The notes: a model not told the origin generated them from the letters alone. Positions 25,798 to 33,435 are shown, counted from the stretch's first letter. The stretch is 64,000 bases of DNA from Phaeobacter sp. 22II1-1F12B (GCF_002210165.1 NZ_AQQP01000005.1:1-64000); one strand, 5' to 3'. Program-made: numbers and translations.

Positions 25798-27522
25798 TCA
25801 GGCCACCTCGTAATCATCAGGGATCGTCACGGTCGATCCGTTTGCCGCAACCGGGTTCCAGCTCATCAGCTGGACGCAGTTGAACAGCGCCATCAGCGGG
25901 TCGATCTTTGCCGTCCCGCTCTGCGCCTTTGTCACGATCACGGCATTACCGCGCGACTCGGTTTTCGCATTGCCAACGCACCACGACATGATCCGCTGAC
26001 CGCCATGTATCATCGAGCCGTTCTTCAGCTTGACTGGCGTCGACTTGATCGCCGCGTTCAACTTGTAGCCTTGGCTGATTGCGCGGATATCCTCGATCGA
26101 GAATCCCGCCTCGATCAGCGCATCAACGATCTTCGCGACGCCTTCCGGATCCATCCCGATCCCATCCTCGTCAGGCAACAGCCCCGCTGCCTCCAGCTGC
26201 AGGCAGATATCGACGATCTCCGGAATCGCCTCATCCTCGAGGTTATCGACCAAGGTCAATTCGCCCTCTTTCTCGAGCGCTTCGAGTTCCGGCTTGATCG
26301 ACTTGCGCAAGGTCAGAACGTCCCGATCGGCCCACGCCTTACCCCAATGCTGCCAGACCTTCGTGTCCTTGTGCCGGCCCATCACCCCGAGACCGAGCAG
26401 GGCATCAAGACCGCCCCCATCGACACCCACGACGCAGACATCCGGCGTCGCCATGATCGTTTCCAGCGTGATCGGCTTGGTGGCCTTTTCCCAGTAGTCG
26501 ACCCCGACCCATCTGCCGGTATTCATGCCGATACCGATCTCGACGTTCAGGTGCTGCGACGCAAACAGCGCGACCGCTTCGGGCCCCTCGCGCTCGGCCT
26601 TTCGGAGATCGTTGATCAGATCCTCGAGGAACACCGAATGCCCAAGGTTCGGATTGATCAGGTTCCACGTCCTCGGATCCCGCCATTTCTCTTTCTCGAC
26701 CATTTCGCGCGGCAGCTCGTACATCACCGCCAGCATCGGCAAGCGGATCTCACCGTCGCGCACCGCCCGCGCTGTCTGAAGCTCCATTTCGAACTGGCCG
26801 ACCGGGCGCTCTTTCGACTGCGTCGTGATCTGCAGAAAGAACCCTTCCGGCCGCGACTTCAGACCGCCGCGCAGCTCGATGAAGATCTCCGGTGCCTTAT
26901 GCTTGCTGCCGAGCACATGGGTCTCGTCAACAAGGATGTAACAGCCCTTGGATCCCGTCACGACGTCACCATCGGCCGAGAGGATCATGATCACCGCCTC
27001 GGTCACCAGATGCGTGATCTGTTTCTGGTGATCCTGAGTCTTGAACAGCTTCTTCAGGTTGTCATCGAGCGCGATGATCCCGCGCGCCGTCTTGAACGCG
27101 ATCCCCGCGATCTTCTGCGTTGGCGCGATCAGCAGCAGCTCGGCCTGCGGCCGTTCGTTCATGATCGCCGCCGTGACGATGATCCCGGCCGAGATCGCTG
27201 ATTTTCCGTTCTTCTTTGGCACCAGCAGGAAGAACTCGCGCAGCATGCGCCGTTTCGTCTCCGGATCGTAACTCCCGAAGATCACCCGAACGAAATCCAG
27301 AACCCAATCTTCGCAGATCTCGCCGAAGGTCGGCGTGCCCGGCAGATCCGGCACCTTCAGACGCTTGAAGATCCGCAGCGCCTTCTCGGCGACAGCATCG
27401 AAGAGCGGCAGATCAGGGATAAGCGACCGCCCCTCGAGAATGCGCTCTTCCCAATCTGGAACAGCCGTGTTCCACGCGGGATCAACGCCCATTTCTTCAT
27501 AATCGAAGTCGAAATCCAACAT
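25798..27522 (-). CDS. terL: terminase large subunit
   Basis: The 574-residue Terminase_1 family protein has an N-terminal ATPase with Walker A LVPKKNGKS (about residues 100-108) and Walker B CYILVDETH (catalytic acid near 199-200), and a C-terminal RNase H-like nuclease beginning near VVGVDGGGLDALLG. It packages DNA into the prohead with the small subunit and portal. It starts by TGATG overlap with the small subunit. All key elements are intact. Confidence 0.92.
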   Translation of the reverse strand: MLDFDFDYEEMGVDPAWNTAVPDWEERILEGRSLIPDLPLFDAVAEKALRIFKRLKVPDLPGTPTFGEICEDWVLDFVRVIFGSYDPETKRRMLREFFLLVPKKNGKSAISAGIIVTAAIMNERPQAELLLIAPTQKIAGIAFKTARGIIALDDNLKKLFKTQDHQKQITHLVTEAVIMILSADGDVVTGSKGCYILVDETHVLGSKHKAPEIFIELRGGLKSRPEGFFLQITTQSKERPVGQFEMELQTARAVRDGEIRLPMLAVMYELPREMVEKEKWRDPRTWNLINPNLGHSVFLEDLINDLRKAEREGPEAVALFASQHLNVEIGIGMNTGRWVGVDYWEKATKPITLETIMATPDVCVVGVDGGGLDALLGLGVMGRHKDTKVWQHWGKAWADRDVLTLRKSIKPELEALEKEGELTLVDNLEDEAIPEIVDICLQLEAAGLLPDEDGIGMDPEGVAKIVDALIEAGFSIEDIRAISQGYKLNAAIKSTPVKLKNGSMIHGGQRIMSWCVGNAKTESRGNAVIVTKAQSGTAKIDPLMALFNCVQLMSWNPVAANGSTVTIPDDYEVA

Positions 27523-28007
27523 CAGGAATGCAGCCCCGGCTTCAGATCATCACCCCAACCGTCGTCGGATCCACCATCCGCGACGCGGCCGGCGTCCTGC
27601 CGTTCCTGTTCTTTCTTGCCGATCGGCTTAGACTTGCCCGGTTTGCGTTGCGCGTCTCGGATCTGTGCGGCCGTCTGCATCATGTCGTTTTTCTCGATCA
27701 TCTGGTTCAGAAGGCGCTGCGCCCCTACGTTTCCGGTCTCGGCCTGCGCCATGACCTTTTCAAAGCGCCACGCATCGAGCCGATCTCGCTGCAAACTGCG
27801 CGCCTTCAGTTCCGAAAAATAATACCTGTTCAGCGTCGGCACCGAGCAGTGAATCGCATTGGCAATCCGATCCTTCGACCAACCGAGAGCCAGTAACATC
27901 ATGACTTTATTGCGGTTTTTCTGATCTGGCTGGTGCGCTGGCCGCCCCCGCTTTCCAGAAGGCAGGCGAACAGGATCACCGAACAGGTCGAATTGTTCGT
28001 CGCTCAC
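27522..28007 (-). CDS. terS: terminase small subunit-like DNA-binding protein
   Basis: 161 residues with a helix-turn-helix (MMLLALGWSKDRIANAIHCS, residues 36-55) and a helical oligomerisation part, then a charged disordered tail (GKSKPIGKKEQERQDAGRVA). Position directly before and coupled to the large subunit supports terS. It should recognise the pac or cos site, which is often in or just upstream of its own gene. Confidence 0.75.
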   Translation of the reverse strand: MSDEQFDLFGDPVRLPSGKRGRPAHQPDQKNRNKVMMLLALGWSKDRIANAIHCSVPTLNRYYFSELKARSLQRDRLDAWRFEKVMAQAETGNVGAQRLLNQMIEKNDMMQTAAQIRDAQRKPGKSKPIGKKEQERQDAGRVADGGSDDGWGDDLKPGLHS

Positions 28008-28120
28008 AAAAAAAATCTCCGAATGATGGGGATGCGGGTCTGGGGGAAAAGCCCCTTCCAGCGATTACACCCCCCTACCCCTAGTGCTGACCGGCCAACG
28101 GCCACCATATGTAGGTGACC

Positions 28121-28477
28121 CTAAGCCAGCCCACGCCGCTCGAGGCTCTGTTTGGTGCGGTCATGCCATTCCTTGCTGACCGCCTGAAGGTTCTGCTCAT
28201 CCCAGAACAGCGCAGGGTCACCGCGATGCGGCTTGATGTGGTCAACCACCGCGCTGTTCGCTGCTGGGTACTTTCCAAGCAAGGCGACGCCGGTCTGCTG
28301 ACAGATCAACCCGTCGCGCTTCAAGATCTTCTTGCGCAGTCGCTGCCAGCGCGCCGTGTTCAGCCAGTCTTTCGACCGACGCTCCGGACCTTCGCCAACA
28401 GTGACAGGCTTCGACCTGATGCGAGGTGGCGCAGCCTTCAGCCGGTTCGGCAGGCCGCGCCCTTTCAATGCGCCCAA
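28121..28477 (-). CDS. HNH endonuclease
   Basis: The 118-residue protein has the HNH pattern AVVDHIKPHRGDPALFWDEQ followed by NLQAVSKEWHDRTKQ, giving the two histidines and the Asn of the beta-beta-alpha metal site; the usual CxxC zinc pairs are reduced to single cysteines. HNH nucleases beside terminase genes, as in HK97 and related phages, help cut at cos sites. The gap to the terS gene is 113 bases and could hold the packaging site. Confidence 0.82.
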   Translation of the reverse strand: MGALKGRGLPNRLKAAPPRIRSKPVTVGEGPERRSKDWLNTARWQRLRKKILKRDGLICQQTGVALLGKYPAANSAVVDHIKPHRGDPALFWDEQNLQAVSKEWHDRTKQSLERRGLA

Positions 28478-28516
28478 GGATCAATCCCTCGATGATCGGA
28501 TGTGCAGAAATGCAAA

Positions 28517-28545
28517 GCGCCCGGTCGGATCATTCCGCCGGGCGC
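28517..28545 (-). terminator. candidate intrinsic terminator of the early leftward operon
   Basis: An 8-bp perfect GC stem (GCGCCCGG / CCGGGCGC) with a 13-base loop. Read on the minus strand it is followed by TTTGCATTTCT, a short T-rich tail. It lies between the early hypothetical gene at 28589 and the HNH gene at 28477, a logical early/late boundary. Confidence 0.4.
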
Positions 28546-28588
28546 AAATCAGTTGCTGACGTTTTGTAAACCCATTGAGATTTTCAGG

Positions 28589-29242
28589 TCAACAGGTTTT
28601 CCACGGCTGCTGTGGTGGCATGGCATCGGTCACCACAAACGAGGACAGGCCACCATAGGCGACAAAGGTATGCTTCAGCTCATGCAGCGCACCCCACCAC
28701 CGCAGGTACTCACGCCGCTTTGCTGCTATGAAAGAGGCGTCATTGCAGTACCTTACAGGACAGATCCGCATATCGTACTCGCGCCGACGGCCGCGCGACA
28801 GGTAGGACGCACGACCGAGCGACACCGCCTTGGCATATCGTCCATGCTTGCTGTCACGCCAAGCCACCGGCTCGCAGCTTGGCTGCGTATTAGGCAACCA
28901 ATCAGGCACAGAACCAGTCCTCGCCAGCTCTGCGATCTGAATCGCCATCGGGCGGCCACCATATGGAACAGGCAATGCAGACACAGCTGAAGCGACGATA
29001 TCAGCATCAGGATGCGGCTCGGATCTGCCACCACCATCGATCTGACATCCAAGCAGCTTACGTTCCATCAGGATGTACTCAGTCCCAATCGCCCGCATGG
29101 TGACACCGGAGATCGCGCGGATTTCGTCGAACTCGAGCTGAGCGCACTCTGATCGAAAAGCCCATACGAGCAACTCCTGAATACCAACAGGCGTCGCAGG
29201 CGCAGCTCCCCGTGCTGGTTGGATACTCCGAACCGCAATCAT
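28589..29242 (-). CDS. hypothetical phage early protein (217 aa)
   Basis: Unrecognised. Begins MIAVRSIQPARGAAPATPVG, is basic and tryptophan/arginine-rich in the C-terminal half (FIAAKRREYLRWWGALHELK), with a few cysteines but no clear zinc motif. Its start overlaps the stop of the 199-residue gene by four bases, so the two are co-translated. Location after the replication genes and before HNH/terminase suggests a role at the replication-to-packaging transition; this is inference. Confidence 0.6.
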   Translation of the reverse strand: MIAVRSIQPARGAAPATPVGIQELLVWAFRSECAQLEFDEIRAISGVTMRAIGTEYILMERKLLGCQIDGGGRSEPHPDADIVASAVSALPVPYGGRPMAIQIAELARTGSVPDWLPNTQPSCEPVAWRDSKHGRYAKAVSLGRASYLSRGRRREYDMRICPVRYCNDASFIAAKRREYLRWWGALHELKHTFVAYGGLSSFVVTDAMPPQQPWKTC

Positions 29243-29838
29243 GCTGCTTGGTCTCCCTCGCGCTCTTCGACGCCTTCAGAAACGATCTTACCCAGACGCT
29301 CAGCAACCCTGTCGAAACGCATCAGCCAATCTGTTTCTTCAGACGAGAGTGGGAAGTCGCGCCGCTGTCGATCCCGGATCAGTTCGGCCTTTTCATTGTA
29401 CTCACGGGCCTTGTCCGCGACGATGCGCATGGCTTGGGGTTTCACCGGCGGTGCCTTGTGTTTTTTCCAGTAGGCGTATTCCGCCACCAACGCGCCATTC
29501 TTCAGCGCCCGCTCACCTGCTGTAGATCTGAACCAGGACAACAAGCGCGGATGCTCTTCAAGCGGACGCGGGTTCACCTGGTCAGCCCAGAAGGCGAAGG
29601 TGGCGAAGGCAGGCCAGAAGCACTTTCCCGCTCCCTCGCCTTTCGTGAGCATCAGCTCGGCCATCGTTTCGAGATCCGCGTCGGTCATGTAGGAGAGCGC
29701 ATCAGCGATCTTGTCCAGCTCTGCCTTTGCCTTCACTTCCTCGGTCCCCTTCTTGAACCGGAAACCTGCTGCCTGAAGCGGTCCGATCAAGAGCCTGCGC
29801 ACCCGGTCCCGCTTGGTTTCCCCTTCTTCATTGCTCAT
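29239..29838 (-). CDS. hypothetical phage early protein (199 aa)
   Basis: Unrecognised. The product is strongly helical and charged (MSNEEGETKRDRVRRLLIGP, LDKIADALSYMTDADLETMA), with no enzyme motif. It lies just downstream (leftward) of a candidate iteron origin and the DUF1376-like replication gene, where a replicative helicase loader is often found, but no Walker motif is present, so that role is unsupported. The ATG is preceded by a GGGA site. Confidence 0.6.
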   Translation of the reverse strand: MSNEEGETKRDRVRRLLIGPLQAAGFRFKKGTEEVKAKAELDKIADALSYMTDADLETMAELMLTKGEGAGKCFWPAFATFAFWADQVNPRPLEEHPRLLSWFRSTAGERALKNGALVAEYAYWKKHKAPPVKPQAMRIVADKAREYNEKAELIRDRQRRDFPLSSEETDWLMRFDRVAERLGKIVSEGVEEREGDQAA

Positions 29839-29899
29839 TGCAAATCCCTCGCTCTCGCCTTGATCGAACTTTCCAGATGAGGTTGCTCCCCGTTCTGTG

Positions 29900-29995
29900 T
29901 TTCTGTTCTTTTTTTCTATTCTTTCTTTTCTTTTCCTTTGTGCAGAACTGTTCCAATCTGTGCGTAACTGTTCCGTAACTGTTCCAAACTGTTAC
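29900..29995. repeat. iteron array with adjacent pyrimidine-rich tract; candidate phage replication origin
   Basis: Three exact copies of AACTGTTCC start at 29946, 29966 and 29977 and a one-mismatch copy (AACTGTTAC) at 29987; a degenerate copy (AATCTGTGC) at 29956 makes the spacing 10, 10, 11, 10 bases, one helical turn each. Immediately to the left, 29900-29940 is an almost pure T/C tract that would be easily melted. The element lies between the DUF1376-like replication gene and the next gene, with no coding sense. Iterons plus unwinding tract is the usual replicon-origin layout. Confidence 0.55.
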
Positions 29996-30027
29996 TCCAC
30001 AGATTTTTACTGCACGATTACAGCGCC

Positions 30028-30669
30028 TTATCGACCTCCGTTAATCCAACCCATATTGTGCGCATGTCGCAGCGCGGCGTTCATCGACGCTTCGAAGCGC
30101 GGCATGCGCCGCTGCCCGGAATGGTTTTCCAAAAGCCAAGCGTCGAGCCGTTCAAGCAGGATCTTGTCCTGCGTCATACCCGCATTGCAGCCCATTTCGA
30201 TCATCAGCTCGGCGAGCCGCTTTATCCGCATCGAGGTCGCCTTGTCGTTCTGCGCCGCCTCTCGCGCCTCTCGCCTGTTCAGCGCATCGAGCGCGACCTC
30301 GATCACCATTGGATGACCAAGAACGACCTTGTTGCCGCATCGAAACCGGCGCCAGTTATTCAACGGCGTGATCGGCCGACCACAAAGCCGACCCCATTGC
30401 TCGAGGTCGATCCGGAGCAGGCTCGCCAATACCGCGGAATCGTCCGGAAGGCTTCCGACTGGGGTTTGCTTGCGCGCGAGAAAGAACAGGTTAAGCGCTG
30501 CGCCCTGCACCTCGAGATCCGCCTTCAGGCAGGTCTCGGAGTAAAGCCAGCGGTCATGCCAGAACATCGTGAAATAGTCGGACGTCATTCGCGCCTCGAC
30601 GAGCTCGACCGGGTATTCCGGTATTTCTTCAGTAGGATCGATAAGGCGCAGATCTGGATAGCTAGTCAT
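30028..30669 (-). CDS. DUF1376-like phage replication protein
   Basis: A 213-residue protein from an ATG at 30669 (MTSYPDLRLIDPTEEIPEYP). The central YFTMFWHDRWLYSETCLKAD segment and RKQTPVGSLPDDSAVLASLL match the DUF1376 pattern of phage replication-initiation proteins, an N-terminal winged-helix-like DNA-binding module. The C-terminus (MPRFEASMNAALRHAHNMGW) is helical. It directly precedes the iteron array, which it may bind. A longer frame to 30780 overlaps the membrane protein gene and is not preferred. Confidence 0.65.
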   Translation of the reverse strand: MTSYPDLRLIDPTEEIPEYPVELVEARMTSDYFTMFWHDRWLYSETCLKADLEVQGAALNLFFLARKQTPVGSLPDDSAVLASLLRIDLEQWGRLCGRPITPLNNWRRFRCGNKVVLGHPMVIEVALDALNRREAREAAQNDKATSMRIKRLAELMIEMGCNAGMTQDKILLERLDAWLLENHSGQRRMPRFEASMNAALRHAHNMGWINGGR

Positions 30670-30679
30670 TCCTGCACCC

Positions 30680-30907
30680 TCACTTCTTTGGCGGCACGGG
30701 ATGAATGAAGCTGAGATCGACCAGCTCCGGCCCCCGATCGCCAAGCGAAGCGAGCGAATGGGCATTTCGCTCCACGGCACGGCGCAAGGCTAGGTTCGCC
30801 TCCTCGAGGAACTCCCGCGCCTGCCTGAGACGCGCCTCCGCGTGAAATATGCCAAGCACGAATCCGAATGAGATCCCGCAAGCAGCTGCAATAAGGCCGG
30901 TAATCAT
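30680..30907 (-). CDS. small membrane-anchored phage protein (75 aa)
   Basis: One N-terminal hydrophobic helix (MITGLIAAACGISFGFVLGI) followed by an acidic/basic helix (RLRQAREFLEEANLALRRAV) and a short tail. Topology is that of a bitopic inner-membrane protein. It is co-transcribed with early genes: its ATG overlaps the stop of the 77-residue gene and it ends 11 bases before the replication gene. Function unknown. Confidence 0.55.
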   Translation of the reverse strand: MITGLIAAACGISFGFVLGIFHAEARLRQAREFLEEANLALRRAVERNAHSLASLGDRGPELVDLSFIHPVPPKK

Positions 30908-31137
30908 TCTTCAATCTCCTTCAGTTCATCGATCCGATCTGCCAGCCGGCGCAACTCGCCAGCCATCTCAGGCTTCAGGAATCCTGAAAACAGAACCGAC
31001 GTGGCACGCGTCCCGTCGGGCTCCAATGCCGACAGTCCAAACGTGCGGTTGTCAGGGAAGACCTCGACCAAGACATGATCGAGGCGAAATGGCTCAGAGG
31101 TTGCCCTTGGCAAAGTGGATCGAGCAGCAGCGGTCAT
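30904..31137 (-). CDS. small phage early protein (77 aa)
   Basis: Begins MTAAARSTLPRATSEPFRLD, has a predicted beta strand region (HVLVEVFPDNRTFGLSALE) and ends in an acidic helix (LADRIDELKEIEE). Start at 31137 overlaps the previous stop as ATGA, which is why the longer in-frame extension to 31197 is rejected. Unrecognised family. Confidence 0.55.
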   Translation of the reverse strand: MTAAARSTLPRATSEPFRLDHVLVEVFPDNRTFGLSALEPDGTRATSVLFSGFLKPEMAGELRRLADRIDELKEIEE

Positions 31138-31352
31138 TGCTCCCACCACCGATCCGGCATACCGCCGTTCTGATTTTCCGGCTTCTCGCAGAGGCACGGA
31201 AGATCGCTGTCGCGATATCGCTTCATCATGCCCTGGATAGAGCTATTCGTAAGCGCCATATCCTTGCGCAACTGCGTGGTCAGTTGACCCTTTGTCCGCA
31301 AATCGATCACATGAAGAGCTCGAAGATCATCTTCGCGCGTTGGATCAGCCAT
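31134..31352 (-). CDS. small phage early protein with HTH-like helix pair (72 aa)
   Basis: 72 residues, MADPTREDDLRALHVIDLRT onward. LTTQLRKDMALTNSSIQGMM at residues 24-43 looks like a short winged-helix or helix-turn-helix; CLCEKPENQNG at the end could be a partial metal site. It is the first gene of the four-gene leftward early block 31352-30028 with overlapping ends. Function unknown. Confidence 0.55.
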   Translation of the reverse strand: MADPTREDDLRALHVIDLRTKGQLTTQLRKDMALTNSSIQGMMKRYRDSDLPCLCEKPENQNGGMPDRWWEQ

Positions 31353-31613
31353 ACCTCACCCCCTGAAAAAGTGGGCGGATGCGGAGGAGGCACCCGCCCA
31401 AGTCCAACAGGGAGGTATTGGGGGCGTTCATTGGCGCGCCGTGCGCCCCCTTGTCACGGGCAGACGGGACTGGGGGGGTGGTGACGCCCGTCGCGCGCCG
31501 AATGCAAAATGGGTTGTTAGCGGCACTACCGGTTGTGCATGGCGCAGGAGCTCGCAGAACATGAGCTAACTTTAGCCTTGCGCGAACTATTGCCGCTGCC
31601 GCAAAATGGTCAA
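31353..31613. other. non-coding spacer between divergent early genes
   Basis: This stretch together with the structured leader that follows makes a 388-base gene-free gap. It contains a 7-bp inverted repeat (TGGGCGG at 31372, CCGCCCA at 31394) and a G-rich run near 31470, and should hold the promoter of the leftward genes. No convincing reading frame: the long minus-strand frame crossing it lacks protein-like composition. Confidence 0.4.
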
Positions 31614-31716
31614 GCCGGGTCAGTTGGTTGGATTCACTGACCCGGCCAGTGAAACCGAGACGCTGTAAATCTCGGTCCATAGCGGTTCGGGAAACTCTCA
31701 CCCTTCCCGAAACCGC
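31614..31716 (+). promoter_or_regulatory. three consecutive hairpins in leader of small phage gene
   Basis: Three stems follow one another upstream of the ATG at 31741: an 11-bp perfect stem (GCCGGGTCAGT at 31614, ACTGACCCGGC at 31636, 11-base loop); a 7-bp stem (ACCGAGA at 31654, TCTCGGT at 31670, 9-base loop); and a 12-bp stem with one bulged A (GCGGTTCGGGAA at 31682, TTCCCGAAACCGC at 31704, 10-base loop). The ribosome binding region GGAAAGGAAACCTTCC is itself partly self-complementary. This looks like a structured 5' leader or a small RNA rather than chance. No known riboswitch class was recognised. Confidence 0.55.
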
Positions 31717-31740
31717 AGCCACCTGGAAAGGAAACCTTCC

Positions 31741-31992
31741 ATGGCGACTGAAGAGCACCCTCTTACGGGTGTCACTCTGAACACCATATCTGTGCGGCGC
31801 AAAGCGCTTTCTGAACGTGACGCTGTTACAGTCCACGTGATGAAGCTGCAAGGCGACACTTACACCGATATAGTTCAGCAAATGGGCACAAACGCCAACC
31901 GGATCGGCGAAGTGCTTAGAAGCGAAGTCCACCCCTCGACGCACATCAGGGCGGTGGAACTTCTGAAGCGAGAGAAGTTGATCTTGCTTTAA
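31741..31992 (+). CDS. small HTH-like phage protein (83 aa) behind a structured leader
   Basis: Begins MATEEHPLTGVTLNTISVRR; the part TYTDIVQQMGTNANRIGEVL (residues 41-60) reads as a helix-turn-helix, so a small DNA-binding regulator is plausible. It is alone on the plus strand between two leftward blocks. An AAAGGAAACC ribosome binding site precedes the ATG and could pair with the flanking CCTTCC. Its expression is probably controlled by the hairpins described upstream. Family unknown. Confidence 0.6.
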   Translation: MATEEHPLTGVTLNTISVRRKALSERDAVTVHVMKLQGDTYTDIVQQMGTNANRIGEVLRSEVHPSTHIRAVELLKREKLILL

Positions 31993-32069
31993 TTCCGGCA
32001 AGGCGGGTGGCGCGCATCGCGAGCCAAGGGAGGAGCCCGCCAGCTTCGGCTTAATGACAGAAATTCGGA

Positions 32070-32525
32070 TCATGCTGCGCCTCGCTTCGCGCGCAAAGCC
32101 GCTCTTGCCCGCACCAGCGCCGCAATCGCCTCGTCAATTTCCCGCTCGGCTTCCTCGATCTCATTGCGTTTGGTGCTGTGGGCAGCCTTGATCGTCGCTG
32201 CCTGCGCCTCGCCGCATTCTTTCGCGACATCGCAACAGTGATCATGCAGGTTGGTAACACCGACCAGCTTGACGGGCTGAAAAACACCGCCCGCCAAGTC
32301 ACAAAAGAACTCGGCTACGGGCACAGCCGCGCTTGCATCCGCCATACCGAGACGGGCGAGATAATTGACGCCGATCCCACCGGGCCGCGCCTCATTGACC
32401 TCAGTCCCGTAGGAAACAGTGCTATTGGCGAGGCCGAGCTGTTCTGCGACAGCTTCGACCCCACCGACCGCCCGATAGCATCGCGCCACCGCGTTCTGAA
32501 TTGTGCCGGAAGCCGTGTGTCTCAT
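32070..32525 (-). CDS. phage regulatory protein, CII-like HTH
   Basis: 151 residues. The N-terminus (IQNAVARCYRAVGGVEAVAE, then LGLANSTVSYGTEV) forms a helix-turn-helix of the type seen in phage CII/CP76-like regulators; the C-terminal 45 residues are a charged coiled coil (IEEAEREIDEAIAALVRARA) for oligomerisation. It is the second gene leftward from the immunity promoter, after the Cro-like gene, which is where a CII activator is expected. Confidence 0.6.
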   Translation of the reverse strand: MRHTASGTIQNAVARCYRAVGGVEAVAEQLGLANSTVSYGTEVNEARPGGIGVNYLARLGMADASAAVPVAEFFCDLAGGVFQPVKLVGVTNLHDHCCDVAKECGEAQAATIKAAHSTKRNEIEEAEREIDEAIAALVRARAALRAKRGAA

Positions 32526-32643
32526 CCACCAAACTCCTTAGCTTGTGAATAACCGCTTACTGATTTCGCTTGAGTGGATTCACCGAGCCGCACATGTTGC
32601 CAGCATGTTGATAAGAAGTGATATTTTCCTTCAGGGCGCCGCA

Positions 32644-32877
32644 TCATGCGGCGTCCGTATTCGTCTCAGGAAAGAAATGTTCCGGCAGAAGCGGAAACCT
32701 ACCTTCTCGAGCAGCGGCAATAAGTGTCTGCTGGCAGTCCGACGGGATGAGACCACCCGTTCCGCCCTTTTCCTTTGGATAGGTCCAACGTCTGACCCTT
32801 GTCTCATCGCGCGCGGTAACTTCAGCCACTGCTTTGTAGCCGCCACAAATTCTGATTATCGTCGACGCTGGTTCCAT
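32644..32877 (-). CDS. Cro-like regulator (77 aa), probably leaderless
   Basis: Starting at ATG 32877 the product is MEPASTIIRICGGYKAVAEV... with a helix-turn-helix (YKAVAEVTARDETRVRRW) and a short C-terminus. It is divergent to the CI-like gene with shared operators, the normal Cro position. There is no ribosome binding site before the ATG, and a promoter (TTGACC at 32913-32908, CAATAT at 32891-32886, 16-base spacer) would start the RNA at about the ATG, so the message is probably leaderless. An upstream ATG at 32913 would read through the operators and is rejected. Confidence 0.65.
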   Translation of the reverse strand: MEPASTIIRICGGYKAVAEVTARDETRVRRWTYPKEKGGTGGLIPSDCQQTLIAAAREGRFPLLPEHFFPETNTDAA

Positions 32878-32885
32878 GCGTACTG

Positions 32886-32913
32886 ATATTGCGATAATCG
32901 CAACAAAGGTCAA
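32886..32913 (-). promoter_or_regulatory. candidate cro promoter overlapping operator
   Basis: On the minus strand TTGACC (-35) and CAATAT (-10) are separated by 16 bases. The perfect palindrome at 32889-32903 covers the spacer and part of the -10, so a repressor bound there would block the promoter. Predicted transcription start falls at or next to the ATG at 32877. Confidence 0.45.
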
Positions 32914-32963
32914 CCCAGATTGTTGCGATTATCGCTTATTTTATGATCTTGCGATTTCCGCAA
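32889..32963. promoter_or_regulatory. three repressor operators (15-bp palindromes) of the immunity region
   Basis: Three related sites lie between the divergent cro-like and CI-like genes: TTGCGATAATCGCAA (32889-32903, perfect), TTGCGATTATCGCTT (32923-32937) and TTGCGATTTCCGCAA (32949-32963). Centres are 34 and 26 bases apart. The first overlaps the cro promoter, the second the -35/spacer and the third the start region of the CI promoter, so the sites can mediate both repression and autoregulation. The same motif recurs at 33916 and 33950. Confidence 0.8.
32920..32947 (+). promoter_or_regulatory. candidate CI-like repressor promoter
   Basis: TTGTTG at 32920-32925 and TATGAT at 32942-32947 with a 16-base spacer predict a start near 32954, about 20 bases before the repressor ATG. 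Two operators overlap it, consistent with autoregulation. It is back to back with the cro promoter. Confidence 0.45.
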
Positions 32964-32974
32964 TAAGTCCATGT

Positions 32975-33304
32975 ATGGAAGTAATCGACGGAAAATGGAT
33001 TAGAGCACGCCTTTCCGGGAAGCGAGGTGAACAAACTCGCCTTGCGAAGTTCCTAAACATCTCCACTGACAAACTGGCCAAAACTCTCTCTGGGAACAGA
33101 AACGTACAGCCCTCCGAGGTTCCGCTACTACTGGAATTCTTTAAAGAGAACATTCCGGTCGAGTCGGATGATCAGACAGAAATCTATCAACAGATCGGTC
33201 GACTAAATACAACTGGGCAACGAATTCTGCGAAAGCAACTTGATGCTCTTCTGGAGAGCCCAGAGTTTCTTCGGCAAAGCGAAAACACCGAGACAGACGA
33301 CTGA
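32975..33304 (+). CDS. CI-like prophage repressor (XRE family, 109 aa)
   Basis: From ATG 32975 (MEVIDGKWIRARLSGKRGEQ) the protein has an XRE helix-turn-helix in residues 18-45 (TRLAKFLNISTDKLAKTLSG) and a helical C-terminal oligomerisation part; there is no LexA/S24 peptidase domain. Thus induction by RecA-stimulated self-cleavage is not expected, and control by another route is likely. The longer frame to 32876 would be translated through the operators and is rejected. It is the only clear lysogenic repressor candidate in the prophage. Confidence 0.72.
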   Translation: MEVIDGKWIRARLSGKRGEQTRLAKFLNISTDKLAKTLSGNRNVQPSEVPLLLEFFKENIPVESDDQTEIYQQIGRLNTTGQRILRKQLDALLESPEFLRQSENTETDD

Positions 33305-33435
33305 CCTCCTCTGGCGCTAAAGCGTCTATCAAACGCTTCAATTCCTCTTCCATTTCTTCCTCCCCTTAACTTGCTAACAACCGACCAAAGCTACGGCGGA
33401 GTGCCCCCATTACCAACAGATAGGTTGAAAAGATC

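Noticed and set aside
4280-28007. Possibility that the structural cluster is a gene transfer agent
   Set aside because: Integrase, excisionase-like gene, immunity operators, replication genes, lysis cassette and fibres are all present, so it is a temperate phage.
28008-28120. A defined cos or pac site
   Set aside because: The gap between terS and HNH is a likely place, but no diagnostic sequence could be read, so it is not called.
29946-29995. Possibility that the short repeats are a CRISPR array
   Set aside because: Repeats are 9 bases with 1-2 base gaps (no spacers), and there are no cas genes.
31345-32073. 242-codon minus-strand frame over the hairpin leader and the 83-residue gene
   Set aside because: No ribosome binding site, no domain, and it is inconsistent with the strong plus-strand start and the structured leader.
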